64,000 nt of DNA from Chiua virens (Eukaryota; Basidiomycota; Agaricomycetes; Boletales; Boletaceae). The stretch covers positions 124,001 through 188,000 of the forward strand of contig JAHNUO010000005.1 of the NCBI GenBank assembly GCA_019787685.1, in the 5' to 3' direction. Position numbers and translations under genes: made by a program. The notes below the pieces were generated by a model. The model was not told the origin of the DNA. It made no database searches and saw only the letters and a program-made list of their open reading frames with translations. Below are positions 23,013 to 35,500 of this stretch, piece after piece. The stretch's first letter is position 1. The number at the start of each line of letters is the position of its first letter.

Positions 23013-24304
23013 GCATCCTTACCAAACTCATAGTGTGCTCCACTCCCTTGCCAGTACAGTCAGTTATTTATGGAATGCCTAACGGCCGCGCTCCTTTGGG
23101 CTACCAAAAAAGGTCACCGACGCTTGCAAGACCTCGATCACTCTTCAGGCATTTTTTCAAACGACCTCGTGCTTCGTGCGAGTCACAATCGAATTCTTAA
23201 TTTTGTATTTTGTACTTGTGACATCGTACTTTGTACTCGCAACTTTGTACATCATGCTCGTGCGCTCGTAGATCGTGAGCTCAAGAAATGGAGTAGCGTT
23301 CCGGGAATTAGGTCGGGTTTAATTTACACTGGTCAATTCACCTGGGTGGATTTGAGATGATCCACCGTGAATTTGGGTGAATTTGGAGTGAATTTGACAT
23401 GGCACCAAACTTGTCGAGACGCAAGTCTCCGAAGTAGGGATCCGAAATGAATATTGAATCATGGTCATGGGACTCGAAAGGCTATGGGGCACGGACTCCC
23501 TGCGCTCACTCCTCCACTCGCTACTCATAGCTCTTGTGCAATGGACCCCGCACTGAAGACAAGGCTAGATACACTGAAGAAATACTTATCTGATCTACCA
23601 GATATTCTACCTCTTCCCGAGCCCGGGCTGGCAACCTACAACTTCGGATCATTCGACATTTCAGCGGAGGAAATTGAGGACTATGGTGAAGTTGGTGCAG
23701 TCAATCGACAACTTGAAATACCCATTGGAACACATCGTCTTCTCCATCGTCCGGCTCCTTGTCTAAAGAATAGTCAAGCTCCGAGTCTGAGTCCTGTAAA
23801 TGTACCTACCGCATAGAGTACAGTAGAGTAGCAAAAAAACCTAATATATCGTACGGAAATAGCGTAAATATGTTTGAAAATTGAAAACTGCACTCAAAAA
23901 TGAGGGAGATACGCAGCTCGTTGTCGCGGACGACGCGAAGCGACACTGGTGGCGTGGGAAGCGGCAGTCGGGAGGGAGTGTAGACTTTATGGTAGGCATT
24001 CCATAGTTATTCGGACCGAGAATTCAGAGGATTATTATTGTCATTTTCACGCGAGTTGGCCAGCGAGAAAAAATAAATAAATACAGTTTCCCATTCGGTC
24101 ATCTCATATCAACCTAACATAACCTAAATCCTGAGATCCCTCCGACCTGTTGAATGTGAGGAATGTCACGTGGGTGGAGTTTGCATTCTGCACAGTGCAC
24201 CCACCACTGGCATTACTAGTGCTAGTACGATAATAACTACCAGTAGATACTGTTTATGAACTTAGTACGAGCGTCGAAGTTGGGAACAGCCTCCAAGTGA
24301 GTTC
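23013..24304. other. No confirmed gene; one short frame of unknown status
   Basis: Includes low-complexity TTTGTACTTGTGACATCGTAC-like DNA at ~23,205-23,270 and a GTGAATTTG direct repeat at ~23,370-23,400. A frame from ATG 23,541 to 23,816 begins MDPALKTRLDTLKKYLSDLP and is acidic and helical, which might be real coding or a transposon fragment. AT-rich sequence follows to 24,300. Confidence 0.4.
23541..23816 (+). CDS. Short hypothetical ORF, 91 residues
   Basis: The first ~60 residues have normal protein composition, with a leucine-rich helix and an acidic EEIEDYGEVG stretch; the rest (after ~residue 65) is Ser/Pro-rich. No introns, domain or neighbour suggests a role. It could be a fragment of a mobile element, because a transposase relic and several broken genes lie nearby. 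Confidence 0.3.
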   Translation: MDPALKTRLDTLKKYLSDLPDILPLPEPGLATYNFGSFDISAEEIEDYGEVGAVNRQLEIPIGTHRLLHRPAPCLKNSQAPSLSPVNVPTA

Positions 24305-24833
24305 TCAGACGATCTGAAATGTATCGCTCCGGTAGGTGTTGTCGTTGCCGTCCACTTCGACAACTAGAAAAAGGTTAGATCCGCGATCCGCGACGACTCG
24401 GAAACGAGTGTTGGACGAGCAGACTCACAAAGAATCTGGTAGTTGCCGGGGCTGAGAGACTCTGGGACATGGAGCTCAAATGCGAGATACGCTCCTTTTT
24501 GACCGGCAAGCCACACTGACGCACTTGCTCAATAGCGATGTTGGGTGAGCTGCGTGAGATACGTACCGGGTTTTATATCAGGGTTTGTAGCACTGACGAT
24601 GTATGCGTCAAATGTTGCGTAGTAATCAACGCCATCGGCATCCCTGTGAAAAAGGTGATGTGAGGGAGTGGGCCATATATGAACGCGCCGACATACCAGA
24701 GAACCTCTTGATGAGACCACCTGGGCCACACTGAAATCCCGAAGGGTTTGATAATCTTAAGACGGGCCGCTGCAGGAATACCGAGGGCCACAAGTGCAAG
24801 GAAGGAAACGAAACACTTCGAGTTGAAGATCAT
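24305..24833 (-). CDS. Small secreted protein, 112 residues, four exons
   Basis: Exons 24,833-24,697, 24,643-24,567, 24,494-24,429 and 24,363-24,305 join in phase and end at TGA. Residues 1-23 form a clear signal peptide (MIFNSKCFVSFLALVALGIP followed by an AAA cleavage region). The mature part has KIIKPFGISVWPRWSHQEVLW, then DADGVDYYATFDAYIVSATN, then AFELHVPESLSPGNYQILFVEV and a C-terminal DTFQIV. The alternating hydrophobic pattern and the motif 'xLSPGxYQIxFxEVDG' suggest an extracellular beta-sandwich of the Ser-Thr-rich GPI-anchored membrane protein N-terminal type. No cysteine pairs in the mature part. It may be a candidate secreted effector or cell-surface protein. Confidence 0.75.
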
Positions 24834-25929
24834 GGTTAATGTCGATTGAAGAATGAAGAATTGGTGCTGTAAAGCGTGAGGGAAGGTGTGCCGTGTTTTA
24901 TAGGTCGCTGCCGCGTCTAGTGACCTGGCAGCCGTTTATCACGGGGATCATGACAAGTAAATTATTCGACGTCCGAACCTGGGAGTGAGTGTCGCTCGCA
25001 GTGATTACGTCGATTTAGAGAAACCTAATCGGCCTCAGGTTTGGTACCGGAACGGACAAGCCAGTCCGGTCCAAAACGGCCGAAACCATCAAGCGATCGG
25101 AACAGGATCGTTGTAATCCGGGTGATGAGCACAAAAGCTTGCAGCGAAGGAGGGATGAGATGCACGCTCGTGATATAGACTCCGGAATCTGTCTTGGAAT
25201 GATTGTAACATATAGATAACGTGCACCAGGAGTATCTTGATTCATTGCCGGTGCTACTATGTAATGGCATCTCGGTCCAAGAGCACTATCAATTTCACTA
25301 GCCGACCTTTATCACCAACTCACCAACGTCTTTCCGCCCGCCGGCGTTAGGTCAATATGTGCTTCCCTAAGGCCTTTCGCGGTGAACGGGTACTCCTTGT
25401 GCATAGTCGGCCTCGATGTCCCGTTCTCCACAAGGCTCCAACGCTTGTGCGTGTAATTGGTCGCTTCGCTTGGTGTGTACACGTAGTTATCCAGACTAAA
25501 ATGGATTACAGTAAACGAGAACCGCATGATTCAGACGTGGCGCGTCGGTGACGTTGATCTCAGCAATTTCAAATTCTTCTTTTAGAGTCAACGTGGAACA
25601 ACACCCGTTTTGAACTCCGATGGTCTTACAGACCCATTTTCGTTGTAGGTATGAATAGACCGGCCTCGTTGGAGGCCTCATCTGTGCCCCTTGGACTCCG
25701 TTTGCGCCTTCTCATGCACCTCCTTACCTCCCAATCGAATCGCGCCACGACTCGGACGTGCTTGGGTCGCTTCCCGACGTGCTCGGAGTCAGTAAATTGA
25801 GTTGAATGCCACGAAACTTACAGTCTCCAAGTGCGCGATGCCCGTTTTTGACGGCCTCTTACCTGCCCCCATAACTCGATTGTGCAAGACTTTCTTTTCG
25901 AGCTCGCAACATGACATGCGTATGCTAAC
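24834..25929. other. No confirmed gene; weak minus-strand coding relic
   Basis: On the minus strand 25,527-25,324 holds a protein-like frame (SLDNYVYTPSEATNYTHKRW, then HKEYPFTAKGLREAHIDL) ending at a GTGAGT donor, but no consistent exons join it to the frames at 25,681 or 25,270. It is probably a fragment or a broken gene. I do not recognise it. Confidence 0.35.
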
Positions 25930-26770
25930 TTGAAACTGCGGCTACACACGGCCGACACCCTCGATTTCTTCGACACAAGCATGAGATCACTCAGCCAAAC
26001 AGTGCGTAGGTTTTTGAAGACGACATGCGAGGCTTATGTTATCCAGGAACTCCCCCGAGAGACGGCCGCACGTGGTCGGCGAGCTACAGCTACTGCAAGC
26101 AAGAGTGGTGTCCCCATTTCCCGGAAATCGACTGAATTAAAGCACAAGAAACTGAACCTACAAACGTACAAGTATCATGCGCTGGGTGATTACCCAGATA
26201 CTATTCGGCAGCGAGGCACTACCAACAACTACATGACACAAAGTACTAATTTATTTATAGGGTGAGCTGGAACACAGGCAACTCAAGCCCCGCTATACGC
26301 CAATATCAAAGACTAAGGGAACGACGTTAGCGAGTATGAGCAAGCTTGGAGTGCATGAGCGCTTCATTTCACTTATGCTCAAGGAGCTCAAGGAAAAGGA
26401 TCCTAACAGTCGAGGAGACGGCAGCTAGGATGGGGATGCGAAAGCAAGTATCTCCTACACCATCGCTGAATGAGAACCAACATCACAGCTTGGCTCGGAT
26501 TACTACAGGAAGACCGAGCGACCAAGGTGTGTGTGAAGCTAACACCTGACAGACTCGACCATTAACACTCGTTTAGGACTTTATAGATAACCTCAAAGAT
26601 CATCTTCTGCATCGCCTTCGCCGTCCCGGGGAATGGGACGGAGAAATAATCTGTTTCACTGACGCCGCGCGAGATGACCTTGCTGTCGTACGGAACGCAT
26701 TTTACGAACACAAGACGCTTTCCATCAATTGCACTACCTATGACCTACGACGCGATCAAGCTTGTCGGGC
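25930..26770 (+). mobile_element. Plavaka-like (KDZ-related) transposase C-terminal relic
   Basis: Frames joined across stops read like the conserved C-terminal part of agaricomycete Plavaka transposases: LNLQTYKYHALGDYPDTIRQ, RGTTNNYMTQ, an intron, then GELEHRQLKPRY, and after decayed sequence FIDNLKDHLLHRL (~26,575-26,620), FTDAARDDLAVVRN and INCTTYDLRRDQ (~26,715-26,760). Stops at about 26,428 and 26,470 show it is dead. The N-terminal zinc-finger and catalytic parts are not present. The family match comes from memory of the motif pattern, not a search. Confidence 0.65.
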
Positions 26771-28814
26771 GTCAGCGGAGTGCGGCTGGTTTCGAACCTG
26801 ATCCAGCGACTCATCTTTCGAAACGCCTCTCTCATGCTGCCTTTATGGTGGTCTTCCGTCGGCTGCCTCTCTCGTTTGAACTTCTGTTCGGTCCGTCGGT
26901 TTATTTCAAGCTCCATCACACTGATATCCTTGCCCTTCCATTGGAAGCTCCCGTTGGCGGTGGCGACGGTCGACTTTGCTCTCTTACCGTTGGGATTCAA
27001 CGAGCGAACTGAAATGATCATGATTCCCGTCGGCTTGAACGGCCTGCGGCTGGTCCCTCTGGGTTAACGCTATTGACTTGATTGGGAACATCTTTGACGA
27101 TCACGTCTTTCAGAGGGATTCACATCATGTCCTAACGGATTGTCGGTTTCAAGTTCCTAAACATGTTGTAATACTCTGAGGACGACTCATCAGAACTACT
27201 GAAGACCAAGGCAGTCGACATCTCGTTTCGATGATACGATTGCCCGTCGGTGATTATCTCCGGCTGGACCTAGCCATACCACTCATCCCGTCTCATCTAC
27301 CTGAGACGTAAATGCGGTCACGACAAGGGGACCCGCCGGAGATCAAGCAACAAGTGCGTGGTCATAGGCCGTGGACCGCATGCCAATCCGTTGGACACGG
27401 TGGAATCTACTAATAGTCCGTTGGCGTTGGCGACGGAATCGATAACTCAGTTGACGCAGCCCTCTGACGATTCAAGGGGTAAGTAACACGATCCTGCGAT
27501 TGTCACCTGCTTTGCTGTCTTTGTGGCGTACCTTCCGTCGGCTGGGTCTCTCGTTCCGAGTCGTTCGGGATGGGAGTCGCCTTCGATCCGTCGGCTGTGC
27601 TTCTAAACCGCTTTGCTCGCTATCCCATTCCTTTGGAGGATCCCGTTGGCGTTGGCGACGGTAAGTTCTATCTTCTTAGCCGTTGGGATTCACAACAACT
27701 GAAACGAACAGAAGGGAAGCATGGATCCGTCGGCCCATCAACGGCCTGCGGCTGGTGTCTATGTTCACGTGGACGATGCCTTTGTTCACTTGCCCAGAAC
27801 AGGATTCGTCCTGTTATTCGTTTCGGCGTCCACCTTTCGAGCGATGTTCACAACGTGTTGATCCTGGGCCAAGGAAGAATCACGATACGATGTTGGCGTA
27901 TTCATTGTGTCAGTCTCGAGTGATCTTGACTCTCGTTGATGCGTTTCCTTGCAGCGTATCACGACAAAGCTCGGATATATTTCGGTTCGAGGATGGCAGG
28001 CCGGCGGATCTAGCCATGGTACCCCATTTCAGAGTCCATCCAGGTTCCGACGGCGGTATGACCCGCCAAAGAGCACGACACACGCACTCTGCACCCGACC
28101 AAAGAGGTTATGACTCGCAAGCGCGACGTCTCGACACGGCTTGTTCAAGGGATGCCACTCCGATGGCATCCTCGCCTACCTCGAGCTATTTGCTTGACGT
28201 CTCTAGTCTCGACGTCTTTCATCTGCCATCCGAGTGTTTCACCTCTGGTGGACACTACCCTTGCACGTTCGGACGCGATGCAGATATCACCCTTGGACGA
28301 CCTCGATGGCAACACGACACCGGCGAGTAGTCTCATGTGCGTGGTCGTGGAACGTAATAACATGTCTATCTGCCGAGACCGTGGGTTAACGGCGTCGACT
28401 TCTAAGCAAGCTCAGAGGATCTGTTTCAAAGACTGTTTCTACCACCGAACAAGGAGAGGGGAACATGACGCATCGTCGAGATACTTGGTACACGTGAGTA
28501 CACGTCCGCCGGGATCGTCGTGCCAAATTGGCAATGACTCAGGACCGAGACTTATTGCCCTAAAAATCTACTGATGCCATCATCGATGCATGGTTGGCTG
28601 GACTCATTCACTCCAACTTGGGCAAGCGTCTAACGATTCATGAATGCTATGTACTGTAACTACGTTTCTGATTTGGTAATCCACACATGATGGGGGTGCG
28701 ACATAAAATGCTATACATAAATGTGCATGTGATCCTGAGAGTTGGTAAGAAATGCATCATAAAGTTCGGTATTCATGCGGTGAACAGCAAGACGATCGAG
28801 ACATCCAAGTCACC
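26771..28814. other. No intact gene; degenerate repetitive sequence
   Basis: Two diverged copies of a ~200-base word set are visible at 26,865-27,065 and 27,533-27,760 (both start TTCCGTCGGCTG, contain CGTTGGCG-TGGCGACGG and end in CGGCCTGCGGCTGG). The frames here are open on several strands, probably from composition. This may be the rest of the dead transposon or nested insertions. Confidence 0.45.
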
Positions 28815-30638
28815 TTATTCCGTCGAGCGACCCCACACTTTGCGTGGAAGCAGCAGCGAGGCCCCGATCCCAATGAAAACGAGGCACAGCAGGAAGTAGT
28901 ACACGAACCATGCATGTTCGGGTGTCTTGATGGATATCGAAAACATGGACGTAGCCGAGGCGGGTCCGATGGTGCGCATGATGGACACGAGTAACTGAGC
29001 GATGCCATTGGTCGCGCCGAGAGAGGCTCGGTTGGGAGAAGCAGGCTACGATGTAGATGAATACGCAAGCTTCACAGATAAACGTTCGATTAGTAGTGGG
29101 GGCTCGTGACGAATTGACAATTGCTCACAGTATCCCATATTCAGCACCATAGAGACGGCCAGTTGTAGCCCTACCACAGACCAAACCGCCCAATTCAGTC
29201 CCTGAGTTCGGGCAAGTGCATTGATCAAGGGAAAGGTGAGGATAACAGGAACGCCAGAAGCGATAGCGACAGTATAAATAAGCTTGGACCCGAACCGATC
29301 GTGCAGATCTGCAAAGAAGAAGACTTGGAACAACCCGTTGATCACACCATAGACAGACAAAATGTTGCCGATACTCGGTGGGTCAAGGCCAAGTCCCCCA
29401 AGCTCCAACGGGGTGGCAAAGAAGAGCGGTTGTATCGCTCGGAACGAGATGTCTAGGAGGGAGATAGCTCCATAGTTTCCAGCTGCGATGAGGACTCGCG
29501 GTATCATAAGTGCGCGCAACGGTAATGGTGTTTCGCCCTTCGTATGTTGTTCTAAAACCTCGTCATGGTTCTCTGCTGCTTCACGGGGCGAGTCAGATGT
29601 AGCTTTCGGCGCGGAATTCTTGATAAATTTGGCCTTGATCAACTGACCAAACGGCATGCCGTGAGGAAGAGTCTGATAACCACACTCAGACAGGAAATGA
29701 CGGAAATGAAGAATAAGATAGGCGAACCTCTTTCAAGAATAGGAATGTTACAAGCCAAGCTAAAGCGGAAAAGGTTGCAGGGACGGCACATGCCAAAAAG
29801 TAAGGGTACGTCTTGAAGAACTCCCAATCTCCAAAAATGTCCGGAAAACGATCTGCCGGCTTTGATAACGAACCGCCCACGTAAGGACTGCGCATATGGT
29901 GCCCAGCTGATTGAGCAAGAAAGATGATGATGACAGGAAACGACTGACCCTAAGGTAGCACCAGACGACCATGCTATTGGCATGTAAGCATAGGCTTGGG
30001 GAAGGTTCGTGGAATCCGTGATCTCCGCCATCATGCTTTTAATAACGCCAATGTTTCCATTTAAGGCCCCGTTCAGAGAACGGCTAAATGAACGTGATAT
30101 TATTAGCAGTCCTTCTGAGAAAAAGGAAGAGATAGGAGTACCTCATCACCAGTCCCCAGAAGGACTTTGAGAGCCCGAAGCAGTACATCGAAGCAGATAA
30201 TCCGACCAAGCCAGTCAAGATGACCGGCTTACGGCCGGTGTGGTCAGATAAGCGACTCCAGTGTAAGACAGTAAGTGCCTGGGTTGCAAAGAATAACGAA
30301 TGCTATGGACGGGAGATCTGAATGAAGACCTGGCTGGGTGGGAGAGGAAGAAGACGTACTAGCAATCCAACATAGTAACCAACTTGAGTTTCGTCGCCGT
30401 TCGTGATACCAATATCTCGTATTAGCTTGAAATGAAGATCGCATGAGAAGACGTGATATGATGTAGAAGCGAGACAAACCTGTGGGGCAAACGGAGCAAT
30501 GACTTGAGAGGTGAGGGGCTCGGCGAGTTGAAGAAACATAATGATGGAGAATTGGCGCCAAGGCAATGGGGTCCTGCCTTGTTTCTGTTTCTGGGCCTGC
30601 AGCAAGGGCGTCTCTTCGTCTACCGATGGCGAGGACAT
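28815..30638 (-). CDS. MFS transporter 3 (YCR023C/ZIFL-like type), one apparent frameshift
   Basis: Starts at 30,638 with a short acidic head (DEETPLLQAQ). Exons in order encode PLPWRQFSIIMFLQLAEPLT, DIGITNGDETQVGYYVGLL, SLFFATQALTVLHWSRLSDH then TGRKPVILTGL (the MFS signature loop), LNGALNGNIGVIKSMMAEIT, PYVGGSLSKPADRFPDIFGD, and a long exon from TLPHGMPFGQ to ISLLDISFRAIQPLFFATPL and beyond. The last exon encodes NRASLGATNGIAQLLVS and ends at 28,815. A single extra base near 29,037 (TTCTCCC) breaks the frame between CVFIYIVAC and SPNRASLG; removing it restores the family sequence. Probably a vacuolar or plasma-membrane efflux permease; substrate unknown. Not close to the transporters at 9.6 and 17.9 kb. 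Confidence 0.82.
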
Positions 30639-31184
30639 GGTGGTTGGTAAAAAAAGTGTGACCCTTGTGAAGACCGAAGAAGTCCGAAGGATCTTTGCAT
30701 CTTATACTACTCGCATCTTGCGCGGCTGATACCGAGTCATATCCCCGGGCTGACTGATATTTTTGGATTCGAGCCTGAAATGTTTAGCTGGACCAGTCAT
30801 ATTCAAGTTACTTGTCGGTAATGCGACGGGTACAATTCATGAGAGGCCGTATTCCACATTCACACGATTTACATCCACGTATGTCCGCTTCGAGGTCGCT
30901 TTGAAGTAACAAACCACATCTGACTCAGCGTCGGATCACTCGGTCCATCGATGTGGAGTGATTAACTGTAGCACGTGACAGACGCGTCCTGGTGGCGGAC
31001 AAAGGGGCCACAGTGATTCTGCAGTCCCATTCACGCTTTGCCAACCTCTCCACAATCGAACGTCGCACGTTGCTTTGTCCACAATCATGGATATAAGTCT
31101 CTTTCGCCGTTCCGAAGATTTTTCACTTCCAACCCATTCCTCCCCCAAGGAATTCGACCGCGTCTGGCAGGATATATTCCAGCC
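30639..31184. other. Divergent intergenic region
   Basis: Separates MFS transporter 3 (minus) from the gene starting at 31,185 (plus). An alternative upstream ATG at 31,087 is in another frame. No element recognised. Confidence 0.5.
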
Positions 31185-32225
31185 ATGGTTGTACTGCTGG
31201 GAAGAGATAAAGAACTTCCTGGAATACCTGTCAAGCCAGATCCTAGCAGGAGTTCAGCAGAGTTCAAAGGACTCAATAGTCGAACTACCTACTACCTTCA
31301 TCCGAAATCGCATCCATCTGCGGACACGAACAAGGCACTCCCGCCGATCAATGTCGAGGAGACACTGTCCGTAGAACAACTGGATCGGCTATACGAGATT
31401 TGGAATGAGGCCGGATTGACTGCTGTAAGTGCCACTCACCTTCCGTCACCGAGATTAGGCTGACAGGTGGATTTAAAGCGTGCTCATCGCAAGAGATACC
31501 GCAGTCAAAACGCTCCACGGCGGGCACCGGCGCCGATCGCCATACCCGATCGCCAGGGTATGGCTCTCTCGTCTCCCCCCGATCCTTCCGTAAAGGGTGA
31601 CGTCTCCCGCACCGAGACATCACGAAAACGATGGGGAGTGCCTTGGTGCAAAGTAAGTAATATCAATACCGAGATAACTCGATCTCACCATGCTTTTTGC
31701 AGGCCATCCTCCGTCGCGCAGGAGGTGGAGAAAAAAACCGGGGCACTCCAAGTGCTACGTACGATGGCGCAGGACAGGCTGAAGAGAAAGATCAGATGCG
31801 CCAAGTCCACTCCAAACCTCACCGAACGAGTCACACGCCCATCCGTCACGGCGCCGATGTGTGTTGTGACCGTTCCCAAAGACGGAGATGCCAGTGGCTC
31901 AAGTATCCAGCCATCATCTAGAAAATCAGCAACGACGATGCCTCCGGAAGACTTGGACGCTGACGGAATATACTTTACACTCGATCCCAATTCGCGGTTC
32001 TCGCAGGATAGTGTGCGATTTCAACCAATCACGCCTATCCCAGGGAGCACCACAGCCTTCGGGAGGCCAGATTCCCCACTTCTCCACCGACACTATTCGC
32101 TTGATCAACTCGCGTTTTCAGCACAGGAAGCTGCCAGGATGAGCGCGATGGAGTTGCCTCTAGAACATGCAGGCGATGAAGTTGTCCGTCTGATCGATGA
32201 AGTGCAGGCGTACCTCGAATCTTGA
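31185..32225 (+). CDS. Hypothetical protein, about 300 residues, unknown function
   Basis: The frame from ATG 31,185 (MVVLLGRDKELPG) contains a helical stretch (VEETLSVEQLDRLYEIWNEA), splices at GTAAGT...TGACAG to a basic exon (VDLKRAHRKRYRSQ), and a second intron of 50 bases ends at 31,702. The last exon is polar and ends DEVVRLIDEVQAYLES. The phase after the second intron fits the long 3' frame only if one A is removed from the A7 run at 31,731-31,737; otherwise the intron is retained. A decayed copy of its last exon lies at 38,690-38,990. No domain recognised. Confidence 0.6.
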
Positions 32226-32513
32226 ATAAAAGTTTCAAGGGCCGCACTTGCGCCGCTTCGCTTACTTCCGGGGTCATTAAGACTGCTTAGCTTACAAACG
32301 GTATTAGTTGTTCAGCAATACGTATCTACATAATTTCACAAAGTCTGCTACATATCTTGCGACTGTCTCAATAGTATCCTAAAGTGCTGCAAGTACACAT
32401 GTGAGCATTAAAACATGGGTATAAATATTGTCGATATCGTCCATGCATTGGCATGCATAAATACCCAGCGTCCCGGTGGCGACATATATTCATTATTCAT
32501 AGAGTAACCCGCT

Positions 32514-35500
32514 TCAGACCTGATTGTCAGTGAGATTCACGCGTGGGGCAGCACTCGGAGTCGCAACGGGCGACTCTGAGTCCGGCAGCTTGAGACTGCG
32601 AATGATCGCGTCCTGCCGACTGAGACGCCAAGGACGTTCGATCAATCTACGACCTTGCCCATGAGTAATCAACCAACGACAGCGTATCCGTGACACTCAC
32701 CGGCCAATCCTTCGCGAAAGGTATACCGGCGCGAGCACGATGGCGCCGACGACGGCCAGCGCTGCGATCCCAGCAAAGGCAGCCGGCAACATGATCACCT
32801 CGACCACACCATCGCGGAAAACACGAGTAATGCGATGCCAGTGCCGGATGTGCGGTAGAGTGAAGCCTGCGTTCGTCGAGCCTTGGACGCTATCCACGGA
32901 CTTGATCATCTGGTTGATCACGTCCAGGACGTCATCTGAAGGTATGTGTCAGTGGGTGGAAACGGCAGAGAAGAGTCCAAGTTTGAACCTCTCGTGGGCG
33001 TCCTGACTTGCCAAATTGGCGTTTCTTGTGCACCAAGGAGATCCCCGAACAGATAGAGGTGTCTCAATCGCCTGTATTGAACCGTTTGGCGGATGTCTTC
33101 TCGCAACGTCTCTGGATCATCCGACTGAGGGTGTGAAATTGAACGTGACAAGTGTGCTCACCATTCTCTGCAAAGACGCGCATGACAAAGGCAGGGCCAA
33201 GCAAGGAGGACGGGGGTTTGTACCGTCTTGACGCCGGGAGATCTCCAGCTCGCTGGGTATCTGGATCGTGCATCGGGAGAAGCATGTCAACAACTTCTGG
33301 TACGATTGACTTGAGAGCCTCCGCGCCAAACCCTGCACAAACGTCAGAAGGGTTCGTCACACGAACAATGACATTGCACACACAGGTCTTGGCCAAGGAA
33401 CATAGGATCGCAGTACCTGCTTTCTGGGTTCTCCACTTGTTCGTCCTCAGCCGAGACATACCCCGTTCCACCAAGTTTCGGGTTAACGAGTATTCGCCGT
33501 CTGAATATGTTGAGTACGACAAGCGTGGAATAAACAAAGGACATGAAACTTACGGACTCGGAAAATGTTCAGGTAGATCAACCCCGTACGCGTCCCTCGT
33601 GGTGTACCTGCTCCGAGTTTGCGCTCCAGCAGACTGGTGATGTCGTATCCCAGTAGTTTGAGTTTGAGTTTACCTATTTGCCCCACTCAGGACAGAGCAA
33701 AAGAAGAGAATAAGCTGTCCTTACCGCATCTCATCAAGTCTTCGAAAATGGTGAAGCCTTGAGTTATGCCAATAGCTTCGTCGAAATAGTCCAATCTGAT
33801 CATGTTAACAATATACCCGACAATGTGTGGCCTATCATTCATCAAATTTCCAAATTCCTCTAAGAGATGGAAATGTTAGATAATGACATTGTGAAAAGGA
33901 TCGCGACAGACCATGGGTGAGACATCTCGTCAAGGCATACGCCGCCAACAGTGCACTATCTTTGAATTGCAGCTGTCTCACCAAAACACCCTGGAGTCCT
34001 TGATCCTGGAGATAGGTGCTCAAATTGTCGCTGACTGATGCGCTCATGAATACGATGCTATTCGTGACGTATATTCCTCCTACCTTGGTGCAATCTAAGC
34101 AGGGTGAATGTGGCTGCAGTTCGTGCACGTATATCACGTCCGTCAGCGACAATCAGAAGACGTTCTATGAACTTTCTACGAGTATTTCCAAGAGGTCCGG
34201 CTGGAGAACAGTGGATGAGCAGAGATACGTCATTCCAAAAAAAGTCTCACCAGAGAATATCCGGTACAGGAGGGAGTCTCCGATTCTCATCCAGTTTCGG
34301 GCAGGCGAAACGTTCGCGTTGCTGGCATGCAGGTACTCAAGTTGCGTCGATGAGATGCTATTCAATCCCGTCAGACGATTGTATCCAGGTTTAGCTGCAC
34401 ATAATTCGAGTTAGCAATCAAAGATGTGGATGATCACGATCGGACGGTTACGATTCACAGGAGCTGCTCACCTGGCTCTTGAATGGCTTCGGCGCGGGAC
34501 ACTTCTACCAAGGCTTGTACTGCCCACAAGCCGATAGGTCCTTGCCTGCTTTTCGCCAACTCATGAAGTCTGGGTTTCAGCTTCAGGCAAAGGAATGGTG
34601 CTGATCACAGCTAGATCGTCAGATTCAAAACTTGACGTTGTTGAAGACATACCTTGTTGAGCGAGAGAAATAATAACACGCAGGACAGCAGTAAGGTGGG
34701 ATGGATCTGGTAGTGGCGTCAGACAACTTTTACAACAAAAGGCCATATGCTGTACCGTCCATATCTAGCATCAAGGAAAGTCTGTCTCTTCGTGACGCTC
34801 GACCAGAGGATTCAACAAGCTTATTGACTGTTGGATCCGGGTCTGAAGCATATAAATAGCAACCACTTGCGCAAACAACAATGGGCGACCAACGTACGAA
34901 GTTCGATAAGTGAGCAAAGCGCATCCATCACGTGCGCAAAGTGCTCTCCGGGAATACCAATAATATGGTCCAATAATCTCAGGAAACTGTCAATTACCCC
35001 GCCAATCAAAACTGATTCGCGAAGTTTCTCGTGCTTCGCAAAGGGGCGTAAAAGGGCTACAGCCCGTGGCCAATCTGGCTGATCAGGTCTCATGAAATCC
35101 CTTAGAGAATGTCTTGCCTCCATGAACACTTCGTCGGGGAATGCCTCTTCGATCCGGGCTATACAAAGGGGTACGTTAGATGTGTTTCCTGGTACGAAAT
35201 GAAACACAAAACGCACAAAAACTCAGAGTTTCAAAGTATGCAGCAATAGCAACAAGTCGCACCAGTCCAGATTGTTTGATAATCAGATCAGCGAGCGTTT
35301 GCCGCTGATCAGGCCATATCCATGATGAGCCATTGCCCTTCGGCTAAAATCGGAGCATTCCTAAGAATAAATACGAACTGCTCGGCAAATAAAACGCACT
35401 GAATCTCAGCATGAACAATAACTTGTGCAGATAAAATGGTATATCTGCCTGTCTCCCCACGAGGTAGTTGAAAAGGGTGACGTAGGTTGCATGGTCAAAG

